Shown here: positions 56,093-64,000 of the stretch, one piece after another
Numbering within the stretch: the stretch's first letter is position 1
Layout of the letters: every line of letters begins with the position of its first letter
Assembly (NCBI GenBank): GCA_958295905.1
Contig: OY282382.1
Location: 5,876,367-5,940,366 of the forward strand
Direction of reading: 5' to 3'
DNA length: 64,000 bases
Origin: an uncultured Vicinamibacterales bacterium
Lineage (GTDB): Bacteria > Acidobacteriota > Vicinamibacteria > Vicinamibacterales > UBA8438
The notes under the pieces: model-generated
What the model was told of the DNA's origin: nothing
Databases searched by the model: none
Seen by the model: the letters and a program-made list of their open reading frames with translations, nothing else
Position numbers and translations under genes: made by a program

Positions 56093-57361
56093 ATGAGACA
56101 AGACCTGCCGCTGCCGAGTCGGCGACGTTTCCTGCAGACCGCCGGGTTCACGGCGATGGCCGCGGCCCTGGGGCGCCGACCGGCGGCGGCGGCCGGCGCG
56201 CAGCCGCCCGCCCTGCGCATCCGCGCCGTCGACGCCTACCCGATCTACATCAACCAGCGCTCGGACGGGCTGCTCGATGCGCCGACCTTCTCGTCCGACG
56301 ACGATCCCCGGCGCTGGCGCTGGGGCGGCCCGTTCGAGCAACTGCCGTCCGCGATCATCGCGATCATCAAGACCGATCAGGGGGTGACGGGCTTCGGCAT
56401 GGGGGCCGGGGGCAGCGCCGCCGTCGAGATCATCGACGGGCACCTGAAGCACCTGCTGATGGACGCCAACCCCCTCAACGTCGAGCAGCTCTGGGACCAG
56501 ATGTACCAGTCGGCGATCTTCTACGGGCGGCGCGGCCTGTTCGCCATGGCCTTGAGCGCCGTCGACAACGCGCTCTGGGACATCGCGGGCAAGCACGCCG
56601 GACAGCCGGTGCACGCACTGCTCGGCGGCGCCCCCCGCGACCGCATCGCCCTCTACCAGACCGGCGGCGACGTCGCGGCGGGTGCCGCCGCCGGGGTCCG
56701 CAACTTCAAGCGCAGCCTGCCCGTGAACCCCGCCACCCCGCCGGCGGCCCTCGACCGGGCGGTCGCCTCGGTGCTCGAAGCCCGCGACGTCCTGGGACCG
56801 GACGGCAACCTGATGACCGACTGCGTCTCGCGCAACGGCACCGTGGACTGGGCGGTGGACCTGGCCGAGCGGCTGCGGCCGGCCGGGCTGTACTTCATGG
56901 AGGAGCTGCTCTCGCCCGACGACGTCTTCGGCTACGCCGAGCTGGTGCGCCGCATCGGAGGCGGCGGCCCGGGCTGGACCCGGGTGGCGTGCGGCGAGCA
57001 CGAGTACACCGAGCACGGGTTCGAGGTGCTGGTGCGGATCGGGTCGGCCGAAATCCTCCAGCCGGACATCACGTGGTGCGGCGGCACCACCGCGGGGCGG
57101 CGCATCGCGCGGCTCGTCGAGGCGGCGGGGCTCGAGATCATCCCCCACCGCGGCGGCAGCTCGTGGGGGCTCCCCATCGCGCTGATCTCGCCGAGCTGCA
57201 CCATGGCCGAGAGCTTCCCGGCCGGATCGGCGATTCTCGACGCGATGTCGCCGCCGGTCGAGAACGGCGACGTCGTGGCGCCCACCGCCCCGGGCTTCGG
57301 GACGACCCTGACCGAGGAGATGGTGCTCGATCACCGGCTGGCGGGGCGGACCGTTGTATAG
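56093..57361 (+). CDS. Mandelate racemase/enolase-superfamily dehydratase, Tat-exported
   Basis: 422 residues. The N-terminus has a twin-arginine signal (SRRRFLQTAGFTAMAAALG). The barrel carries metal ligands LMTDCVSRNG (Asp), YFMEELLSPDD (Glu) and VACGEHEYT (Glu), and the general base region EIIPHRGGSSWG (His). LFAMALSAVDNALWDIAGKH is the N-terminal capping signature. It resembles L-rhamnonate dehydratase-like members, but the usual KxK or KxR base motif is replaced by NFKRSLPV, so substrate assignment is open. Periplasmic location is unusual for this superfamily but common in Acidobacteria. Confidence 0.82.
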   Translation: MRQDLPLPSRRRFLQTAGFTAMAAALGRRPAAAAGAQPPALRIRAVDAYPIYINQRSDGLLDAPTFSSDDDPRRWRWGGPFEQLPSAIIAIIKTDQGVTGFGMGAGGSAAVEIIDGHLKHLLMDANPLNVEQLWDQMYQSAIFYGRRGLFAMALSAVDNALWDIAGKHAGQPVHALLGGAPRDRIALYQTGGDVAAGAAAGVRNFKRSLPVNPATPPAALDRAVASVLEARDVLGPDGNLMTDCVSRNGTVDWAVDLAERLRPAGLYFMEELLSPDDVFGYAELVRRIGGGGPGWTRVACGEHEYTEHGFEVLVRIGSAEILQPDITWCGGTTAGRRIARLVEAAGLEIIPHRGGSSWGLPIALISPSCTMAESFPAGSAILDAMSPPVENGDVVAPTAPGFGTTLTEEMVLDHRLAGRTVV

Positions 57362-57394
57362 TTGGGACTTCCAGTCGGCGGCAGACCTCGAGTG

Positions 57395-57470
57395 GTGCCG
57401 AGACCGGCGGGGGCGCCGGCGGGCCGAAGGGCGCCCGCAGGTTGAAGAACGCCCGTGCGGCGGGCGTGAC
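57395..57470 (+). repeat. Dispersed element with one 18-bp-like unit
   Basis: GAGACCGGCGGGGGCGCCGG, one diverged unit (GCGCCGGCGGGCCGAAGG), then GTTGAAGAACGCCCGTGCGG and CGGGCGTGA. Homologous to 33141-33230. It begins 34 bp after the dehydratase gene. Confidence 0.7.
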
Positions 57471-57623
57471 GACGGAGCCTATCGAGCCTGTCGCGACCGC
57501 GGAGCAAGGGACCGGCTCCGCGGAACAACGCAATCGGGCGGGATGCATCGCCGGTCGAATGCAAGCGGAGCGTTCCGCCGCGGGCCGGCAGTTCTCAACC
57601 GCGGAAATGGACGGAGGCATGTC

Positions 57624-58502
57624 ATGAAACGAATCACGGTTCTGGCCGCGCTGGCCGCGATCGGCCTCGCGGCGGCGATGAGCCGCCCCGCGGCGCAGGG
57701 GAACGTCGCCGAGATCGAGCACGTCAAGGACAACCTGTACGTGATCACGGGCGGCGGCGGCAACACCGCGGCGCTCGTCACCGGCGAGGGCGTGGTGGTG
57801 GTGGACACGAAGAATCCCGGGTGGGGCGGGGCGATACTCGACCAGATCCGCACGGTGACCGACGAGCCGGTCACGATGATCATCAACACCCACACCCACG
57901 GCGACCACGTGGGGAGCAACATCGACTTCGCCCAGCCCGTCGAAGTGGTGGCCCACGTCAACACCCGGACGAACATGGAGCGCATGCCGGCGTTCCAGTC
58001 CGCCGGCGGCCGGCAGTACCTGCCGGGCCAAACCTACGAGGATCGCCTGACCCTGCTCGACGGGGCCAACCAGATCGACCTCTACCACTTCGGCGCCGGC
58101 CACACCAGCGGCGACTCCATCGTGGTCTTCACGGGCCTCGGCGTCGCCCACACCGGCGACCTGTTCGCCTGGAAGGGCGTGCCCTACATCGACGTCAACA
58201 ACGGCGGCAGCGGGGTCAACTACGGGAAGACGGTGCTCGCCGCGGCCGACGGCATACAGGGCGTCGACACGGTGATTCCCGGACACAGTCCGGTGATGGG
58301 CTGGGCCGACTTCCGCGAGTTCGGCGAGTTCAACCGCGACTTCCTCGCGGCCGTCGAGGCAGGCCGGGCGGCCGGCCGGTCGGCGGCGGAGACCGCGGCC
58401 TCGCTCGACCTCCCGGAGCGCTACGCGGGCTACGCGATGAGCCGGGGCGCCCTGACCAGCGCCGAGGACAACGCGGAGAAGATCTACGCCGAGCTCGACT
58501 GA
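57624..58502 (+). CDS. Secreted metallo-beta-lactamase-fold hydrolase
   Basis: 292 residues with signal peptide (TVLAALAAIGLAAAMSRPAA). Metal motif INTHTHGDHVGS (H90, H92, D94, H95), then GAGHTSGDSIVVF (His), VAHTGDLFAWKG (bridging Asp) and VIPGHSPVMGW (His), a complete two-zinc MBL site. Such proteins include quinoprotein-relay and lactonase-like hydrolases; the substrate is unknown. GGAGG lies just upstream of the ATG. Two repeat elements separate it from the dehydratase upstream. Confidence 0.87.
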   Translation: MKRITVLAALAAIGLAAAMSRPAAQGNVAEIEHVKDNLYVITGGGGNTAALVTGEGVVVVDTKNPGWGGAILDQIRTVTDEPVTMIINTHTHGDHVGSNIDFAQPVEVVAHVNTRTNMERMPAFQSAGGRQYLPGQTYEDRLTLLDGANQIDLYHFGAGHTSGDSIVVFTGLGVAHTGDLFAWKGVPYIDVNNGGSGVNYGKTVLAAADGIQGVDTVIPGHSPVMGWADFREFGEFNRDFLAAVEAGRAAGRSAAETAASLDLPERYAGYAMSRGALTSAEDNAEKIYAELD

Positions 58503-58695
58503 CCCGCGCGGCGGCCCCCACCGCCGGACGGAGCCGCGCCGGGGACGCGTTCCCCGACGGGCTCCCGGCCCCGTCCGGCGCGCCGGCGATGCCGTCAGGC
58601 GGCGGCATCGCCGATCGAATGCGGCGGGGCCTTCCGCCACGGGCTCCCTGACGAACGGCCGGCGGCGGTCGGCGCGCCGATGTTCGTCGATTTCC

Positions 58696-59313
58696 ATGGG
58701 CATTCAGGTCGCCATCAACCATCGGACAAGCTACGAGTACGACCGGCGGGTCATCCTGTCGCCGCAGTCCATCCGGCTGCGGCCGGCGCCGCACCGCCGC
58801 CCCGGGGTCATCGAGGTCGATCCCCACCCCGCCCACGCCTGGCAGGCGCTGGTCTGGCAGTCCGTGGCAAAAGTTGCGCTGCATCCGGCCGGGACCGTAC
58901 TCGGCCCAAGAACGTGTCGTACAGCGGTCGAAATCGCCGAAATCTGGCCGATCCGAGCCGTTTCCGCGCCATTGCCGGCCAGTTCCGGCGCGCCGCGGAG
59001 TTTTGCCACGGGCTGCTGGACCCCGACGGCCCTCTACAACGCGGCGCGCGCCACCCGGCTCGGAACCGAGACCTTCATTTCGGACGGACGGCACCGCGGC
59101 GCCGGGGGCGGCAACCCCGTGGCGCCGGGGGGACCGACGGCGGCCGACTCCCCGTTCCCGCGCCGTCCGGATCCGCTGCGCAGCCCCGCAGCCTACGGGA
59201 TCGACCATCCGTCCCTCTCGTATCGGTTCTCGGGGCTGTTCATCGGACCGACGAGTCAGGCGCCGCGGGTCGACGCCGCGCCGGCCGGACCGCCACCGGA
59301 GCCGGGGCCTTGA
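58696..59313 (+). pseudogene. Internally deleted DUF2126/transglutaminase-like gene carrying a MITE in frame
   Basis: Only 205 codons remain of a family normally above 1000 residues. Residues 1-35 are the transglutaminase N-terminal start (MGIQVAINHRTSYEYDRRVI). They jump to DUF2126 sequence (GVIEVDPHPAHAWQALVW), then a MITE-encoded stretch (residues 56-107), then DUF2126 again (ALYNAARATRLGTETFISDG, LSYRFSGLFIGPTSQAPRVD). The C-terminal part is lost. Removing the MITE plus one CTGG restores an uninterrupted ALVWTPTALYNAAR. The stop overlaps the TTG start of the next gene (TTGA). An active enzyme is not expected. Confidence 0.75.
58858..59015 (+). mobile_element. 158-bp MITE-like element, copy 4 (TSD CTGG), inside DUF2126 relic
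   Basis: CAGTCCGTGGCAAAA / TTTTGCCACGGGCTG ends with CTGG on both sides. Element plus duplication is 162 bp, exactly 54 codons, and it has no in-frame stop, so the host frame is preserved. About 96% identical by eye to copy 3, so probably recent. Confidence 0.88.
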
Positions 59314-61988
59314 CGAAACCACCCGCCTATACCCCGCTCGCCGGCCACTACGACGAGATGGTGGACGCGGACGGCGCGCTCCGATCGCATTGGCAGGCGA
59401 TGACGAACGCCCTCGCCGCGGCCGGCCGTCACGAGATGAACCGGCGGACGCAGGAAACCCGGCGGCTCATCCGCGACAACGGCATGACGTTCCACGTCCA
59501 GAAGCGCGGGGGCGCCCGGGAACGCCCCTGGCCGCTCGACGTGATTCCCTGCGTCATCGACGGCGCCGAGTGGGCGCACCTGAAACGGGCGGTCGTCCAG
59601 CGCGCCGAGCTGTACGAAGCGGTGCTCGGCGACCTCTACGGCCCGCGGCAACTCATACGCACGGGCGCACTGCCCGCGGACTGGCTGCACGCGAACCCGG
59701 CCTTTCTGCGGCCATGCGACGGCTTGCGGCCTCCCGGCGGACGCTGGCTGCCCCTCTATGCCGCCGATCTGGTGCGGGCGCCCGACGGGGGCTGGCGGGT
59801 GCTGGGCGACCGCACCGAAGCGCCGGCCGGGCTCGCGTTCGCGCTCGAGAACCGCATCGTCGTCAACACGGTGCTGCCGGACGTGCTGGTCGCCTCGAAG
59901 GTCCGGCGCCTCGCCGGCACCTTCGAGACCCGCCGGACGTCGCTCGCCGCGAGCGCGCCGGGGCACCGGCAGAACCCCCGCATCGTCGTCCTGACCCCGG
60001 GACCGGCGTCGGAGAACTACTTCGAGCACGCGTTTCTCGCCCGCTACATGGGCTATACCCTCGTCGAGGGCACGGACCTGACCGTCCGCGACTACCGCGT
60101 CTACATCAAGACGCTGGGCGGCCTGCAGCCGGTCGATCTGATCCTCCGCAGCCAGCCGTCGGAGGCCTGCGACCCCCTCGAGTTCGGGGGGGCGTCGCAG
60201 AGCGGCGTGTCCGGACTCGTCGAAGCGGTGCGGCGCGGCAACGTGGCCGTCATCAACCCGCCGGGCGCCGGCGTCGCCGAGTCGCCGGCGGTGATGGCGT
60301 TCCTGCCGGCGCTGTGCCGCCGGCTGCTGGATGCGGAGCTGCTGCTGCCCTCGGTGGCCACCTGGTGGTGCGGCGACGAGGCGGCGCGCGCGCACGTGCT
60401 CGACCACCTCGACAAGCTGGTGATCAAGCCGGCCTATCCCAGCGCGCGGCGGGAACGGACGTTCGGACGGCGCCTGCCCGAGGGGCGGCGCGCCCGGCTC
60501 GCGGACCGCATCGCCCGCCAGCCCCACCGCTACGTGGCGCAGGAGCAGATCGCCCTCTCGACGACCCCGGTTCGGGTGGCCGGCGGCCTCTCGCCGCGCT
60601 TCCTCGTCATCCGCGTCTACGCGCTGTCCGCCGGCGACGGCTACGACGTGCTGCCGGGCGGGCTGGGGCGGGTGTCGTCGTCGACCGGCTCCCTCGACGT
60701 GACCCTGCTCGGCGGCGGCAGCAGCAAGGACGTCTGGGTGGCGGGCGAGGCGGCTGAGCCCCACCGCCCGCTGATTCCCGCCGGCGTATCCCCCATCGCC
60801 GTCAGCCGGGCCACGTTCGACCTGCCGAGCCGGGTCGCCGACAACCTGTACTGGCTGGGCCGATACGCCGAACGGGTCGACGCCGCGGTGCGGCTGCTGC
60901 GCGCGGCAATGCCGCTGCTGTCCGAGGAATCGTCGCGCCGCTCGACGGCGGCGTTGACCGGCGCCCTGAGCTTCCTCACGGACCTCGGCTACGTGCCGCA
61001 CGGAGCGGGCGCCGCCAATCCACCGCCCGCCCGAGCCCTGCAGGCGGCGATCTCCTCGATGCTGTCCGAGTCGGAGCAGCGCGGCAGCCTCCGGTGGCAC
61101 GTGGAACGCCTCCGGAACGCCGCCTGGCTGCTGCGCGACCGCCTGTCGGCGGACTCGTGGCGCATCATCAGCCGCCTCGAATCGGACCTGCGGTCGGGCC
61201 GGTTCAGGCGGCGGGAGCGCGGCGGCCTGCGCCGCACGCTCGACCAGATGGTCATGATGCTCGCGAGCTTCAGCGGCGCCGTCAGCGAGGGCATGACCCG
61301 GGGCCACGGGTGGCGGCTGCTCGACTTCGGGCGCCGGCTCGAACGCGCGCTGCAGGTGATCCGGTTGCTGCGGCACGGATTGACGACGGTCACCGGCGAC
61401 GAACGCGCCCGCATCGAGCTCCTGCTCGACGCCACCGACAGCGTGATCACCTATCGGTCGCGCTATCTCATCTCGATGCGCGTCAACCTCGTCGTCGATC
61501 TGCTGCTGCTCGACGACGCGAACCCGCGGGGCGTGGCCCTTCAGCTCGACCACCTGAAGCAGCACGTCGCGCACCTGCCCGAACCGCCGACGCCGGGGCG
61601 GACGTCGCCCGAATCGAAGCGGATCACCGCGGCGGTGGCGGCGATTCAGCTCGTCGATTTCGACGAGCTGTGCGACGTGCGCGACGGCCGGCGTCACCAC
61701 CTGACGGCGCTGCTGGACCGGGTGCAGACCGACCTCCGCGGCCTCTCGGATGCGCTGACCCGCGACTATCTCACGCACGCCGCCCCGGTCCGGCATCTAG
61801 CCCGGAGAGCGTCGCCTGCGGCTCCGCTCACCGCCCAACCAACCCTCCAGGAGTCCGCGCCGTTCTGCGGCGCAGACTCCTGGCCCCGGAGAGCGTCGCC
61901 TGCGGCTCCGCCCGCCGCCCAACCAACCCTCCAGGGAGTCGGGCGCCTCCGGGGGGAGGCGGCGCCGTTCTACGGCGCAGACTCCTAG
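59310..61988 (+). CDS. Circularly permuted ATP-grasp protein fused to alpha-E domain (DUF404/DUF407-DUF403)
   Basis: 892 residues. The N-terminal half (to about 490) is the type 2 circularly permuted ATP-grasp family: DNGMTFHVQKRGGARERPWP, WLPLYAADLVRAPDGGW, NPRIVVLTPGPASENYFEHA, YPSARRERTFGRRL. The second half is the alpha-E domain (FDLPSRVADNLYWLGRYAER, WRLLDFGRRLERALQVIRLL, YRSRYLISMRVNLVVDLLLL). These are separate genes in many bacteria. The set with DUF2126 and a transglutaminase suggests peptide ligation and processing. TTG start overlaps the upstream stop (TTGA). The last 64 residues are encoded by dispersed repeats; the ancestral end was probably near DYLTHAAPVRHL. Confidence 0.86.
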   Translation: MTKPPAYTPLAGHYDEMVDADGALRSHWQAMTNALAAAGRHEMNRRTQETRRLIRDNGMTFHVQKRGGARERPWPLDVIPCVIDGAEWAHLKRAVVQRAELYEAVLGDLYGPRQLIRTGALPADWLHANPAFLRPCDGLRPPGGRWLPLYAADLVRAPDGGWRVLGDRTEAPAGLAFALENRIVVNTVLPDVLVASKVRRLAGTFETRRTSLAASAPGHRQNPRIVVLTPGPASENYFEHAFLARYMGYTLVEGTDLTVRDYRVYIKTLGGLQPVDLILRSQPSEACDPLEFGGASQSGVSGLVEAVRRGNVAVINPPGAGVAESPAVMAFLPALCRRLLDAELLLPSVATWWCGDEAARAHVLDHLDKLVIKPAYPSARRERTFGRRLPEGRRARLADRIARQPHRYVAQEQIALSTTPVRVAGGLSPRFLVIRVYALSAGDGYDVLPGGLGRVSSSTGSLDVTLLGGGSSKDVWVAGEAAEPHRPLIPAGVSPIAVSRATFDLPSRVADNLYWLGRYAERVDAAVRLLRAAMPLLSEESSRRSTAALTGALSFLTDLGYVPHGAGAANPPPARALQAAISSMLSESEQRGSLRWHVERLRNAAWLLRDRLSADSWRIISRLESDLRSGRFRRRERGGLRRTLDQMVMMLASFSGAVSEGMTRGHGWRLLDFGRRLERALQVIRLLRHGLTTVTGDERARIELLLDATDSVITYRSRYLISMRVNLVVDLLLLDDANPRGVALQLDHLKQHVAHLPEPPTPGRTSPESKRITAAVAAIQLVDFDELCDVRDGRRHHLTALLDRVQTDLRGLSDALTRDYLTHAAPVRHLARRASPAAPLTAQPTLQESAPFCGADSWPRRASPAAPPAAQPTLQGVGRLRGEAAPFYGADS
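61801..61985 (+). repeat. Two tandem repeat units forming the C-terminal tail
   Basis: CCCGGAGAGCGTCGCCTGCG begins units at 61801 and 61885, each running through CCAACCAACCCTCCAG. Each is followed by a GGAGTC...GTTCT(G/A)CGGCGCAGACTCC palindrome. The same palindrome type occurs near 2300, 8475, 44690 and 51750. Confidence 0.8.
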
Positions 61989-61995
61989 CGAGCCG

Positions 61996-62877
61996 ATGGA
62001 CGCCGCACGGCCCCGGGCCCTCGACTACCGCGTCAGGCACACGAGCCGGTACGCGTACGCCGAGACGGTGTCGTTCTCGATGCACCAGGTGCGGCTGACG
62101 CCGCGGGCGGGCGATACGCAGACCGTACGGGAGACGCGGCTCGCGATCGATCCGCCGGCGACCAGCTCGATCACCCGCGCCGACTACTTCGGCAACGCGA
62201 CCACGACCTTCGCGATCCAGGATGCCCACCGCCACCTGCGGGTGACGGCCGAGAGCCTGGTGTCGGCGTCGGGGAGCGACCGCGCCGGAATCGACTCTCC
62301 CTCGGTGGCCGACACCGCCGGCCGGCTGCGGGCGCGCGAGACCCCGGAAGAGCGGGCCGCGGTCGAGTTCCAGGTGGAATCGCCGCTCGCCCCGCGGGGC
62401 GGCAGCTTCGCCCGCTATGCGGCGCCGGCCCTGCCGCCCCACCGGCCGCTCCTCGAAGGCGTGGGCGCGCTGATGGAGACCATCCACCGCGAGTTCACCT
62501 ACGATCAGATCGCGACCACCGTCTCGACCCCGGTCTCCGAGATCCTGGCCGGCCGGCACGGCGTGTGCCAGGACTTCGCCCACCTGATGATCGCCTGCCT
62601 GCGATCCCACGACATCCCCGCCCGCTACGTCAGCGGCTATCTGGTCCCCGACCCCGGGGTGGTCGGCGCGCAGGCGTCGCACGCCTGGGTGTCGGTCTAC
62701 TGTCCGGGCGTCGGGTGGGTGGACTTCGACCCCACGAACAACGTCAGGCCGGCGGGGGGCCACATCACCCTGGGCTGGGGGCGGGATTTCGAGGACGTCA
62801 GCCCCCTGAAAGGGGTGACGGTCGGCGGGGGCCGCCACACCGTGGCGGTCGAGGTGCTGGTCACGCGGGAGGCGTGA
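61996..62877 (+). CDS. Transglutaminase-like cysteine peptidase-family protein
   Basis: 293 residues. N-terminal bacterial transglutaminase domain (YRVRHTSRYAYAETVSFSMH), then the catalytic core: Cys191 in RHGVCQDFAHL, His229 in ASHAWVSVY and Asp in WVDFDPTNN. Family members act as peptidases or amidases and are normally found with alpha-E and ATP-grasp partners, as here. It starts 7 bp after the ATP-grasp gene. No signal peptide, so the set is probably cytosolic. Unlike the eroded DUF2126 gene it is intact. Confidence 0.88.
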   Translation: MDAARPRALDYRVRHTSRYAYAETVSFSMHQVRLTPRAGDTQTVRETRLAIDPPATSSITRADYFGNATTTFAIQDAHRHLRVTAESLVSASGSDRAGIDSPSVADTAGRLRARETPEERAAVEFQVESPLAPRGGSFARYAAPALPPHRPLLEGVGALMETIHREFTYDQIATTVSTPVSEILAGRHGVCQDFAHLMIACLRSHDIPARYVSGYLVPDPGVVGAQASHAWVSVYCPGVGWVDFDPTNNVRPAGGHITLGWGRDFEDVSPLKGVTVGGGRHTVAVEVLVTREA

Positions 62878-62978
62878 TGGGCGGCGTCCCGCGGTTTCCG
62901 CGCGGGACGCCGCCAAGCGCAACGGGCCTGATCGAGCCGGCGTCCGCGCCACGGGACGACGCGGACGCCCGGCGGCTC

Positions 62979-63160
62979 GGTCCGGCGGCAACGGGCCGCC
63001 GGGCGGCGGTTGCCGGGCTACCGGTCCTGCCCGGCAGAGTCGAGATCGGCGGTTCGCGCGCCGGCCAGCCGGTCCGGCGGCAACGGGCCGCCGGGCGGCG
63101 GTTGCCGGACTACTGGTCCTGCCCGGCCGAGTCGAGATCGGCGGTTCGCGCGCCGGCCAG
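62979..63160 (+). repeat. 90-bp tandem duplication at the paralog copy 3 end
   Basis: 62979-63068 and 63071-63160 are near-identical 90-bp blocks with period 92. The right block includes the last 17 codons and stop of the minus-strand gene; the left block is a non-functional copy (...ARTADLDSAGQDR). Confidence 0.88.
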
Positions 63161-64000
63161 GATGTTGAACAGGCCGTAGTTCCCCTCGTGGCACGCGTAC
63201 TCGTACATCCCGTTGCCGCGCTTCATCGGCAGCGCGACGGTGAACGGCGCGGTGAACGAGCTCGAATCGTCCACGGTGTACTCGTAGAGCAGGGTGTCGT
63301 CGCCCACCCGGCTGAAGCGCTCGGTCAGATGCAGGGTGGTCCCGGACCCGACGGCGGTGGCCACCGAGGGATTGAAGCTGGCCGTCTTGTCGCTGAAGTT
63401 CGTCGTCTCGATGACGAGGGTGTCCCCGTCCCAGTAGCCGCGCGAGTCGCCCATCCACTGGTGGAGGCCCTGGGGCAGATGCTCCCGCCCGTCGAGGGGC
63501 ACGATGCGGGCGTCGTGCACCATCTCGTGCAGCACCACCACATGGTCGGGGGTCTGGAACAACTGGATGTTCTGATTGTAGCCGGCGGGCACGATCGGCG
63601 GACCCGAGTTGAACCCGAGCAGGCACCGCTCGGCGAGGCCGCGGTCCTCGAAGCTGTCGGCGCCGATGCCGGCCGCCCGCACCCGCACCGGACGCGTGCC
63701 GGGCCGGTCCTCGCCCAGCGACAGTTCGATCAGATCGACGCCGGGCTGGCGCGCCGGCAGGCGGCCCGTCGGCGGATCGACGATGAGCGACGTCCGTCCG
63801 TCTTCGACCACCGAGGCGTCCTGGTCGACCCAGTAGCGGTTGTAGCCGCCGACGTTGCCGCCGACCGGCAGCGGCTCGTCGCGCAGCTCGCTGGGGGCGT
63901 TGGCCGCGGCGTTGTTCTCGGCCGCCGCGGCTTCGACGGCCGCGATCTCCTCCGCCGTCAGAACCGCCTTGTCCTGGTCCTCGGGCCGCTGCAGCGGCGT
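63110..64000 (-). CDS. Secreted conserved paralog family protein, copy 3 (5' end beyond window)
   Basis: The frame enters at the right edge (TPLQRPEDQDKAVLTAEEIA) and ends at 63110. Family blocks: LIVDPPTGRLPAR, ERCLLGFNSGPPIVPAGYNQ, VVLHEMVHDARIVPLDGR, GYWDGDTLVIETTNFSD, MYEYACHEGNYGLFNILAGA. About 296 residues are visible; roughly 40 N-terminal residues with the signal peptide lie outside. Closer to copy 1 in the HSEMIHNARI / HEMVHDARI block than to copy 2. Function unknown. Its 3' end is tandemly duplicated just downstream. Confidence 0.85.
   Translation of the reverse strand, partial: TPLQRPEDQDKAVLTAEEIAAVEAAAAENNAAANAPSELRDEPLPVGGNVGGYNRYWVDQDASVVEDGRTSLIVDPPTGRLPARQPGVDLIELSLGEDRPGTRPVRVRAAGIGADSFEDRGLAERCLLGFNSGPPIVPAGYNQNIQLFQTPDHVVVLHEMVHDARIVPLDGREHLPQGLHQWMGDSRGYWDGDTLVIETTNFSDKTASFNPSVATAVGSGTTLHLTERFSRVGDDTLLYEYTVDDSSSFTAPFTVALPMKRGNGMYEYACHEGNYGLFNILAGARTADLDSAGQDQ

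Noticed and set aside
59256-61796. 846-codon minus-strand open frame opposite the ATP-grasp gene
   Set aside because: Shadow frame; no homology-like blocks and no ribosome site.

Overview
The window is a 64 kb piece of a GC-rich bacterial genome. Gene content points to Acidobacteriota, probably a Vicinamibacteria-like lineage. It holds planctomycete-type DUF1552 and DUF1592 proteins, an Oar-like TonB-dependent receptor, a DUF5916 barrel, secreted ankyrin proteins, and three copies of a secreted family ending in a Cys-His-Glu-Gly-Asn-Tyr motif. This is inferred from family content; there is no rRNA or other phylogenetic marker here. I found no rRNA, tRNA or CRISPR array.

Layout. 0-15.6 kb: secreted paralog copy 1 (cut by the left edge), a GT1 glycosyltransferase, a DUF5916 barrel plus AbgT transporter, a DUF1592/DUF1552 pair, an ankyrin protein, a cytochrome c and a ketopantoate-reductase-like enzyme. 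15.9-21.1 kb: an accessory stretch with an AbiEii-like three-gene operon, formyl-CoA transferase, and a DUF4365 nuclease-like gene coupled to a large partner. 21.2-29.4 kb: phosphotriesterase-like hydrolase, PQQ-type propeller, lone BrnA-like antitoxin, haem-bearing propeller protein, secreted paralog copy 2 and ammonium transporter. 29.6-36.2 kb: two divergent ankyrin paralogs, a two-gene membrane/glycine-zipper pair and a cytochrome b. 36.4-49.3 kb: Oar receptor, GT-C membrane protein, broken ankyrin gene, cation channel, ComEC-like metallo-hydrolase, MntA-HepT toxin-antitoxin pair and an MBOAT acyltransferase. 50.2-58.5 kb: serine hydrolase, a three-gene DUF262/AAA-ATPase/unknown operon, an enolase-superfamily dehydratase and a metallo-beta-lactamase-fold hydrolase. 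58.7-64 kb: an eroded DUF2126 gene, an ATP-grasp/alpha-E fusion, a transglutaminase and secreted paralog copy 3 (cut by the right edge).

The spaces between genes are full of repeats. A 158-bp MITE-like element is present four times, with terminal inverted repeats and 4-bp target duplications; one copy sits inside the DUF2126 gene and keeps its frame. A 172-bp inverted-repeat element occurs twice in opposite orientation. A 122-bp repeat lies beyond gene 3' ends. A dispersed element carries an 18-bp unit once at two loci and 24 perfect times at a third. Several gene 3' ends are tandemly duplicated.

The strongest candidates for undescribed systems are the DUF262/ATPase/unknown operon (52.1-55.9 kb), the DUF4365 pair (19.5-21.1 kb) and the AbiEii-like trio (15.9-17.5 kb). 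All three are compact, translationally coupled and flanked by repeats. Their functions are inferred from family and context only.
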